In this document: piece after piece, positions 47,931 through 57,487 of the stretch
Layout of the letters: each line of letters begins with the position of its first letter
Numbering within the stretch: position 1 is the first letter of the stretch
Origin: Nematostella vectensis
Lineage: Eukaryota > Cnidaria > Anthozoa > Actiniaria > Edwardsiidae
DNA: 64,000 nucleotides
Assembly (NCBI RefSeq): GCF_932526225.1
Contig: NC_064042.1
Span: forward strand, 1,223,001-1,287,000
Direction: 5' to 3'
Notes under the pieces: model-generated
Seen by the model: only the letters and a program-made list of their open reading frames with translations
The model's database searches: none
Told to the model about the DNA's origin: nothing
Position numbers and translations under genes: made by a program

Positions 47931-49193
47931 CAGGGTTCGTACAAGTCCTTGAAAACCTTGAAAGTGCTTGAATTTTAAAATTTGAAATTCAAAGTCTGGA
48001 AAGTGCTTGATTTCTTATCGACAGTCCTTGAAAATCCTTGAAAAATATGGTGGAAGAAACAAAAGTAAAGCTTATTTGAATGTAGATTCATCGCAAATTC
48101 CAGCCAATATATGGTTTGCTAGCAATTGCTATATATATCTTTTTGGTTCTGTTGTTTAGGCTACCTGTTTTTGAAGCGGAAAAACCAGGGGCTAGCTGTT
48201 AGCGTGTAGGGGTTTTTGGCCTTGTAAATGATGTCAAGTGCTGCTGAGAGCAGAAAGATACCGAGGCGAAAGAAACATAAAGGATGTACAAGGTAAAGTA
48301 TGTATAACCCATGACCAGACAGGATTTGCATAGATCCTACGCGGATTGTACAGTGAAAGGAAGTGTTGTTCGCCAAGTTCAAGCTCTTGCTGACGACGGT
48401 AAAGACCATGAAGCTGAGAGATGGTGATCTCCTGGTGCTGGTTTGTGGAAAAAGCTGAACAAGCTCAGCAGACGATCATCGTGGATCTTAACTACAAAAG
48501 GGGTGGCGAGTCGTCCCTAGATATATTGAATTCTCAGCTGGGTGCGTCCTTACAACAAAAACAGTACCTAGCCTGGTAGAGTCGTCTTTGAAACCTGTTG
48601 AAACTCGTTAGAGTCAAAAGATGCTTCTCTGCAACTGATGGTTGAAAACCTGAATAAAGAAGCTTGACAATCGTGACAGCTATCGGTGGGCTTGCTAGAT
48701 GTAGTAAGACGCTGCTGATTGCAACAAGTCAAGGGAGAAGACAATACACCCAATATGAAGACTAGAGAAGGGCCAAAGAGAAGATTGTTGAAAAAGAGAA
48801 AATGCCGTGCAGAACCTGTAGAAAAGGCGCAATTAGGCCTTCTCACTTAGTCAAATGCACTGTGAATCTGTGCTAAAGAAAAGCTAAAGGCTTTCAAAGA
48901 AAACGAATTGAAGTTTGAGAATCTCACAAAGTGTTGGAAATTGTTTTTTCTTGAAATCACTGTTTGGATAACAGTTGCTTACCCATGCGTCATGATGCTT
49001 GCTTATGTTTTAAAGAGTCCCATTGCCAATGTATAGGTACTATTTTCGTTTTGAAAATAGAGTACAATGGCCCTATACAATGGCCCTATATCGTCTCTAT
49101 AAATTTTTTTTTGTTATACTACCCATTGAATTCCCAGAAAAAGTCCTTGAAAAGGTCCTTGAATTTTATTTGTGGAAAATTTTACAAACCCTG
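47931..49193. mobile_element. CAGGGTT-ended non-autonomous DNA transposon
   Basis: The ends are CAGGGTTCGTACAAGTCCTT and, inverted, a right end finishing TTTTACAAACCCTG; the tips mirror over 12-14 bases with two mismatches. Inside each end, CCTTGAAAA and CTTGAATTTTA motifs repeat as subterminal sites. The roughly 1.26 kb body has only short frames and no recognisable transposase. No target duplication could be identified. Its right tip directly joins the 33-bp array. Confidence 0.65.
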
Positions 49194-52100
49194 CTGTAAT
49201 AGACATCCCGCTAGCTCACACTCTCACTGTAATTGACATCCTGCTAGCTGACACCCTCACTGTAATAGACATCATGCTAGCTGACACCCTCACTATAATA
49301 GACATCCTGCTAGCTGATACCCTCACTATAATAGACATCCCGCTAGCTGACACCCTCACTGTAATAGACATCCTGCTAGCTGACACCCTCACTGTAATAG
49401 ACATCCCGCTAGCTGACACCCTCACTGTAATAGACATCCCGCTAGCTGACACCCTCACTGTAATAGACATCCCGCTAGCTGACACCCTCACTGTAATAGA
49501 CATCCCGCTAGCTGACACCCTCACTGTAATAGACATCCCGCTAGCTGACACCCTCACTGTAATAGACATCCCGCTAGCTGACACCCTCACTGTAATAGAC
49601 ATTCCGCTAGCTGACACCCTCACTGTAATAGACATCCCGCTAGCTGACACCCTCACTGTAATAGACATCCTGCTAGCTGACACCCTCACTGTAATAGACA
49701 TCCTGCTAGCTGACACCCTCACTGTAATAGACATCCCGCTAGCTGACACCCTCACTATAATAGACATCCCGCTAGCTGACACCCTCACTGTAATAGACAT
49801 CCTGCTAGCTGACACCCTCACTGTAATAGACATCCCGCTAGCTGACACCCTCACTGTAATAGACATCCCGCTAGCTGACACCCTCACTGTAATAGACATC
49901 CCGCTAGCTGACACCCTCACTGTAATAGACATCCCGCTAGCTGACACCCTCACTGTAATAGACATCCCGCTAGCTGACACCCTCACTGTAATAGACATCC
50001 CGCTAGCTGACACCCTCACTGTAATAGACATCCCGCTAGCTGACACCCTCACTGTAATAGACATCCCGCTAGCTGACACCCTCACTGTAATAGACATCCC
50101 GCTAGCTGACACCCTCACTGTAATAGACATTCCGCTAGCTGACACCCTCACTGTAATAGACATCCCGCTAGCTGACACCCTCACTGTAATAGACATCCTG
50201 CTAGCTGACACCCTCACTGTAATAGACATCCCGCTAGCTGACACCCTCACTGTAATAGACATCCTGCTAGCTGACACCCTCACTGTAATAGACATCCCGC
50301 TAGCTGACACCCTCACTGTAATAGACATCCTGCTAGCTGACACCCTCACTGTAATAGACATCCCGCTAGCTGACACCCTTACTGTAATAGACATCCCGCT
50401 AGCTGACACCCTCACTGTAATAGACATCCTGCTAGCTGACACCCTCACTGTAATAGGCATATCGCTAGCTGACACCTTCACTGTAATAGACATCCCGCTA
50501 GCTGACACCCTCACTGTAATAGACATCCCGCTAGCTGACACCCTCACTGTAATAGGCATATCGCTAGCTGACACCTTCACTGTAATAGACATCCCGCTAG
50601 CTGACACCCTCACTGTAATAGACATCCCGCTAGCTGACACCCTCACTGTAATAGACATCCCGCTAGCTGACACCCTCACTATAATAGACATCCCGCTAGC
50701 TGACACCCTCACTGTAATAGACATCCCGCTAGCTGATACCCTCACTGTAATAGACATTCCGCTAGCTGACACCCTCACTGTAATAGACATCATGCTAGCT
50801 GACACCCTAACTGTAATTGACATCCTGCCTGCTGACACCCTCACTGTAATAACCATCCCGCTAGCTGACACCCTCACTGTAATTGACATCATGCTAGCTG
50901 ACACCCTAACTGTAATAACCATCCCGCTAGCTGACACCCTCACTGTAATTGACATCCTGCTTGCTGACACCCTCACTGTAATAGACATCCTGCTAGCTGA
51001 CACCCTCACTGCAATAGACATCCCGCTAGCTGACACCCTCACTGTAATAGACATCTCGCTAGCTGACACCCTCACTGTAATAGATATCCCGCTAGCTGAC
51101 ACCCTCACTGTAATAGACATCCCGCTAGCTGACACTTACTGTAATAGATATCCCGCTAGCTGACACCCTCACTGTAATAGACATCCTGCTAGCTGACACC
51201 CTCACTGTAATAGACATCCCGCTAGCTGACACCCTCACTGTAATAGGCATATCGCTAGCTGACACCTTCACTGTAATAGACATCCCGCTAGCTGACACCC
51301 TCACTGTAATAGACATCATGCTAGCTGACACCCTCACTGTAATAGACATCCTGCTAGCTGACACCCTCACTGTAATAGACACCCCGCTAGCTGACACCCT
51401 CACTGTAATAGACACCCCGCTAGCTGACACCCTCACTGTAATAGACATCCCGCTAGCTGACACCCTCACTGTAATAGACATTCCGCTAGCTGACACCCTC
51501 ACTGTAATAGACATCCCGCTAGCTGACACCCTCACTGTAATAGACATCCTGCTAGCTGACACCCTCACTGTAATAGACATCCTGCTAGCTGACACCCTCA
51601 CTGTAATAGACATCCCGCTAGCTGACACCCTCACTGTAATAGACATCCCGCTAGCTGACACCCTCACTGTAATAGACATCCCGCTAGCTGACACCCTCAC
51701 TGTAATAGACATCCCGCTAGCTGACACCCTCACTGTAATAGACATCCTGCTAGCTGACACCCTCACTGTAATAGACATCCCGCTAGCTGACACCCTCACT
51801 GTAATAGGCATATCGCTAGCTGACACCTTCACTGTAATAGACATCCCGCTAGCTGACACCCTCACTGTAATAGACATCATGCTAGCTGACACCCTCACTG
51901 TAATAGACATCCTGCTAGCTGACACCCTCACTGTAATAGACACCCCGCTAGCTGACACCCTCACTGTAATAGACACCCCGCTAGCTGACACCCTCACTGT
52001 AATAGACATCCCGCTAGCTGACACCCTCACTGTAATAGACATTCCGCTAGCTGACACCCTCACTGTAATAGACATCCCGCTAGCTGACACCCTCACTGTA

Positions 52101-52293
52101 ATAGACATCCTGCTAGCTGACACCCTCACTGTAATAGACATCCTGCTAGCTGACACCCTCACTGTAATAGACATCCCGCTAGCTGACACCCTCACTGTAA
52201 TAGACATCCCGCTAGCTGACACCCTCACTGTAATAGACATCCCGCTAGCTGACACCCTCACTGTAATAGACATCCTGCTAGCTGACACCCTCA
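49194..52293 (+). repeat. 3.1 kb minisatellite of 33-bp units (about 94 copies) with 561-bp higher-order repeat
   Basis: The unit is CACTGTAATA, then GACATCCCGCTAGCTGACAC, then CCT: 33 bp, so both strands stay open. The plus strand gives TVIDIPLADTL and the minus strand SASGMSITVRV, producing apparent proteins of 663, 349, 639 and 389 residues. Unit variants (CCG, CTG, ATG, ACC and GGCATATCG with TTC) occur in a fixed order that repeats with a period of 561 bp (17 units) from about 51170 to 52290; for example ACATCCTGCT at 51181 and 51742, and the CATG variant at 51317 and 51878. No splice or promoter context supports translation, so I call it a non-coding satellite. Confidence 0.95.
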
Positions 52294-52898
52294 CTTTATT
52301 GGAAAAAAACAGTTTAAGAAAAAGTCGACAACAACGCAGGCCAATACCTGCCTTCTTCAGGTTATAAATGAGTTACAGTGGCATGTTACAGCTAGTATAT
52401 GTAAAAAGTTTATTGATGATTAACTAACAAAAGATAAAAATAGTAATTGAGTAAGGAGTAACTTAAGGAATATGGTAAATAGGGTGGTGTGGATTACTAA
52501 ACGGTTTCTTCATGCCGGTTGAGACCACCGGGTTCAAGAGTGCCAGCGCGAGCTATCAGTGTGGCTTCTCTTTCTTTGCAGATGGAGTAATAGACATCAC
52601 GCTAGCTGACGACACCCCTGCTGTGATAGATAACCTTCTAGCTGTAAACTCGGAGAGCGTGTCACAAAACAAAGCATATTTTAGCCAATTTTAAGGAAAT
52701 TTTTTTTGGTTTAGAACTTAGCCAAACAAATTATGTTTCTCACTGTTTCTCTTGCCCTTGTCTCGCTCTTGGATTTTGTTTTACGGGCCCCCTGTGTTTT
52801 TCACCCAGTCTTTCTCGATCACCAGTCCCAAAATGGCGGGCCATGTCGGTGTTTTCGTTTACTTGTTGTTTTAGCAAATCATCACGGCGCATTCCAGC
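52294..52898 (+). other. Region between the satellite and the hydrolase gene, with two diverged 33-bp-like units
   Basis: The satellite ends in a poly-A-rich stretch (about 52300-52325). At 52584-52648, after a pyrimidine run ending TTTGCAG, there are two strongly diverged satellite-like units (GTAATAGACATCACGCTAGC and GTGATAGATAACCTTCTAGC). The remainder, up to the ATG at 52899, is the likely promoter and 5' UTR of the hydrolase. No core promoter motif is evident. Confidence 0.5.
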
Positions 52899-55800
52899 AT
52901 GAATAAATCGTTGATTGTGCTGACTATTTTGGTCGTCATTTCTGCCGCCATTGTGCATCAATTACACCGTAGGATCTACTGGCAGGATGTCCCCGAGGGA
53001 CTTAATCCTAACTCCACCTTCCCCTACCGTGTGATCGGCTTTATTTTCGGCGTAGCCAAAGACCTGGTAAGCGATGGTATCCAGTACGCCTTACACCGTA
53101 AACTACCGATGTTGCGGTTATTACCGCATTATTTGATCGTTCGATTCTATACTGCGGTAGCGATACTTCTCTTGAATTTAAGCAAAATATGTCTGGGGGA
53201 AGTCTGTTTGTCTGGTCCCTCCTACTTCCCCGATAGCGTCTAACGTTCTTTGGTCAGATGGAAGAAGAGACCAAGAGCTACTCCAAAAAGAGAAGCAAAT
53301 GCAAAAACTTTAAGAGGAGAAATCAACACCATTACAATGCAGATCCCAGCCTTATCAAAATGAAAAATCGGTGATCAAACTTAAGTGAATTTATGTAACT
53401 TATATCACTGATTGATGCAAGATTTTTTTGGCAATCATACTTTTTTTTCAATCAGATGTTTTTCTTAATCGAACAAAATCTGACTTTAAATCAATTGGGA
53501 GGTACAAACCTGGTTGAAACTGATGCTGCTCATATGATTTTTAACTCAATGTTACTGTTTGAGTTCTATTCCAAAACTTTCAAAACTCACCAATTTTCTT
53601 TGATTATGTCGATTGCCAAACAAATCGCTAATCAAACAATTGAAATTTGATTGAGTTTGATTGTTGTTTTCATATTTGTTTTATTGATCAGGCTAGTACA
53701 GAAACAAATATTAGACCAAAGTCCTATCACACCCTATTGACAACTATATTTTGTGTTTTTGGTACTATTGGCAGGCATGGCTAGGTGAGAGGCTCGGTCT
53801 ACTGGACAGCTATTACTTGGGGATAAGAAAATGTTTTGGTCTGACAGCTTACCTAACAGTCAACATAACGTTCCATGACCAATTAGAGATCAACAACACA
53901 GAGATATCTGGTACCAAAGTCAGGATTTATAAACCAGTGAACAGGAATGAAGAGAAGACAGAAAAGGGAGAAGACGAGTTAATGCCAGCATTTATATATT
54001 TTCATGGTGGAGGATGGACCATAGGTTCTTTAGGTATGCAGTTGGATCAATTATATAATGAAGGCACCAGAACTATTATATCTTGGACACTTCTTTGTTT
54101 TTTTTGTTTTGTAGAATGCCCAAGTTTTGAGATCAGAGAAAAAAAGGAATAAAAGAAAGCCATTTTGAGTTTAAAGAAGAAGTTGATTTGATTTAAAAGA
54201 AGTAGTGACAACTAATGTGCTATTAAACCAGAGGACGTTAGGGTTTGAGGAATTGTTCTTAGAGATAGGGCACCCAACTCAAGGGATTCCATCTTTCTTT
54301 TTTTGTGCTCAAGTGCATCCAAACAAAACAAGATAATGGCCAAGACTAAACTGCACACATCGTACAGTTTGAACAAAAAACATGTAATGGCTATTCCTAT
54401 CAGAATTTGAGAACAATATTTTTTTTTTGCAGATGCATATGACATTTTTCTACGAAGAGTGGCAGCTTTATCCAATGTTATTGTTGTCAGTGTGGCGTAA
54501 GTGACAAAAACCATTGGTTTCAGAGTAATCTTTTATCATTGTCCACATTCGTTTGAGCTTATCATTTTTTTTTTGCCTCAGGTATCGGCAGGCACCAGAA
54601 TATATATATCCCACCTCCATGATGGACTGCTACAATGTTGCGATAGAGCTGTTAAACAATGGGTCCCAGTATGGAATAAATGTCAAAAGGGTTATGGTGG
54701 GAGGGGATAGTGCTGGTGGGAACATCGCGGCAGCTGTTACTCACATCTTGGCAGGGGTTGCTGAGCGCCACTGTAGTAAGCAATACCTAGCTGGACAGGT
54801 AAAGGATTCACATGCCTTAAGGGTGATGTTCAAATCTAAATTGTGTAAATCTTGCAAAAGATGGAATTTTGTTTAGTTGTTTCGCTGCATACTACAGGAC
54901 AAAGGAAAGCTTAAGGTAATTCCATTTAAATAGTTCTACTATCCACTGAATACCGGAAAGTTCGATCCAACAGCGCAGTGCAGTGCAATTCAAGGGAATA
55001 ACCTTAAGTTAAAACATATAATCTACCCTTCGCTTCTGATAGTCTGTATCACTAAAACATTAGTAGAGAAAGTTCTCAAGATTTATGATTATGTGGAAAA
55101 TATCTTATTCTTTGTTTGGTATATAACAATTGCTACAAAAGCTGCTTACCTCAACTATTGTACTTATGAATTTACACCACAAAACTCACCTAACTTGGAT
55201 AATTGAATCACATGCTAAGTCACAAGGTTGAAGTAGTATGTCATACACCTTTTTGAAACATAGTTTTTGAGCTGACATTTTGAGTGTTAGCCCTTCGTCG
55301 GTCTTTCTAGTTATACCATTAAGTTAAACTGAGTTTGAAGTCTAAAAAGTGTGTTCACTGTGTCCCCCTATTTTCGGCATTCTGTGACTATGAAGCCTGT
55401 AAATGAATGCTTCAGTATACTCTGACAGAAGCTTGTAAATGTGAAAATACATTACAATGATAATTATGATTAAGCATTAACACATTATTCTTTTACTTCT
55501 ACCAGATCCTGATCTACCCTGCTCTACAGATGTTAGACCTTAACCTCCCTTCCTACGTTAAGAGCAAGAACGATCTGATAGCAAGCCAGAGGGATATTGC
55601 AGACTATGTCTCTCTATATCTGAATGGAAGCACAGCTCTGGCAGCAGCCATATTGGCTGGTAACCACTCTAGGCATCTCGAGAACACACGATACATGGCA
55701 TATGTCAGGCCTAAGGGTATACCTGATGCTGATGACAATGATGAGGATGATGATAACAAGAATGAAGTTATCAAGAACCCAGAAATGGATCTGAGTGAAG

Positions 55801-56120
55801 CTGCTGCTGCGGCAATAATAGATCCGGTAGCCTCTCCATTGTTGGCCAAGACATTCCGTGGAACACCCCAGACATTGTTAATCACTGCAGAATTTGACCC
55901 TCTCCGAGATGAAGGCTTTTTGTATGCAGAGAGAATAAAGTTAGCAGGGGTAGAACTTGTTCATAAGCATTATTTCTCATTTCACGGGTTTCTTACTTTA
56001 ACCAGTGAGCCATTGCCTCACCCATTTAGCACAGAGGAAGGTCGTAATGGCACATGGGATGTGATTGAATTCTTACAGAGATTAAAAACAGCTGATGATT
56101 TAATAGAAGATTTAGAGTAA
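52899..56120 (+). CDS. AADAC: AADAC/NCEH1-type membrane serine hydrolase (arylacetamide deacetylase family)
   Basis: Family members are type II ER-membrane esterases with a luminal alpha/beta-hydrolase domain that hydrolyse lipid esters and arylacetamides. Exons: 52899-53066, 53775-54033, 54433-54496, 54582-54798 and 55506-56120 (TAA). The sum is 1,323 bp, 440 residues, and phases fit. Residues 5-20 (LIVLTILVVISAAIV) form the signal anchor. HGGGW at 133-137 is the oxyanion hole. Ser207 in GDSAGGN, Asp367 in EFDPLRDEG and His396 in FHGF make the catalytic triad. YRQAPEYIYP before the Ser is the family's YRLAPE block. Residues 307-330 are an acidic Asp/Glu/Asn-rich insert (DADDNDEDDDNK) that I do not recall from the vertebrate members. 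Orthology to AADAC or NCEH1 cannot be resolved by eye. The first exon could alternatively run on to 53243. Confidence 0.93.
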
Positions 56121-57487
56121 ATATCACTTTGATAGTGGTAGTTTTTACATTGAATTCATAAAAGAGATATTAGGTATTCTTTTTTATATTTTACATTTTA
56201 GAAATATGTTATTTCAAGATGTCTTAGGAAAAAAACATTAAACACTACTATTACATCTATATACTAGTATAACAATTATGATAGTTGTAGAGTGGTTTTT
56301 AAAATCCAGTGAAACAAAATGTAATTGTTACAGTGCAATAGTCACGCAAGAACAAAAGATAACAAAGACATTACATTGTATTAGTACTAAATAAACTAAA
56401 AAGTATTTCACAGGATTTGGAAAACCACTCTAATATATGTATATGTTAATAGTACAACTATTACCATGCGTTTAGTTAATGATCTAAGCTATCAAGTTCA
56501 TCTTGTTGAAGACTGATAGCTGTACAATAGTTAAAACACAAGAATAACACTCAACACAACCATTATTATGCACCAAATGCATTCTGTCAGAAACATTTGA
56601 ATTTTGTAAGTCTAAGTAAACTACTAAATCTTTGATGGATTACCAGGTTTGATTACTTACATACAAGAGGCTTGGGGTGGATCCAGGATTTCTTTGGGAG
56701 GGGGGGGGTTACCAATTAATGAGACATGGCAGGAGGTACCTATATATCTGTTCATTTTAGCTTGTCTACATTTTGACCAGTTGATACACCATATTAGAAT
56801 GCTATAACTCATGCAACTATGCAACTAGCAAAATTAAAAAATACATAAATTTCTTCTCTTTTGTCTTGTGAATGTCAACTGCTAATTGCACAATAACTAT
56901 CTTTAACTATTAAGCTGGATTCTACTCGTACGTTATAATTTCATAGTGTGATGCACGCAACCAAGGCTAGCAAAAAAGTTAAAAGAAAGTTAGCCAATTA
57001 GCATGCATTAACTTTTTATTGACACAAACTTTCCATTGTCTTTCGATGCACTCAAGCATTTTTTGCCATGCTGACTGGCTGGTGAAGAAAACTGCCAAGA
57101 AGGCCACAGTAGCATTGCGCTGTAACATGGTTGGTTAACGATAAATAGTTGTCCTTTTAATTAATCAAAGCAGAGTGACAGTAACATGTCACAGGTGTTA
57201 TGATGATTCCGCATGGAGACAAGGCTGAGACTTTGGCGTTCGCACCATAATAGGTAACAAGTAGCCACGTTTCTGAACGATGGATCACAACCGGAAGTAG
57301 ATGATGGGGCAGACAGGGAGCCTAGGAGACGTGAGCTTTATGGGGGTTAGACAAATATTAAATTTCCTTGACTCTAAAAACAATTTGTGCGGCAAACATA
57401 AAAATCCAAAATGATATTTCAAAATTCAACTAGAATCAAAGCATCACCCAATCCAGATCCAGGATCTTTTTGCTCCCGTACATCACA
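56121..57487. other. Convergent intergenic region between the hydrolase and UPF3
   Basis: No coding exons. Candidate poly(A) signals are ATTAAA at 56237-56242 (plus, for the hydrolase), AATAAA at 56390-56395 (plus, inside a MITE) and TTTATT at 57015-57020 (AATAAA on the minus strand, for UPF3). A single transposon-end-like sequence (GGGGTGGATCCAGGATTT) lies at about 56675-56692. Confidence 0.5.
56291..56429 (+). mobile_element. 120-140 bp MITE, copy B
   Basis: The same family and orientation as 47735-47854. The inverted ends are longer here: AGTGGTTTTT...AAATCCAGTGAAA against the complement of TTTCACAGGATTTGG...AAAACCACT. It contains AATAAA at 56390-56395. Confidence 0.78.

Noticed and set aside
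48161-48846. Short minus-strand frames inside the CAGGGTT transposon
   Set aside because: No transposase motif; frames are short and interrupted, consistent with a non-autonomous or decayed element.
49172-52367. Open frames of 663, 349, 639 and 389 residues across the 33-bp array on both strands
   Set aside because: They follow from a unit length divisible by three with no stop codon on either strand. There is no domain, promoter or splice context.
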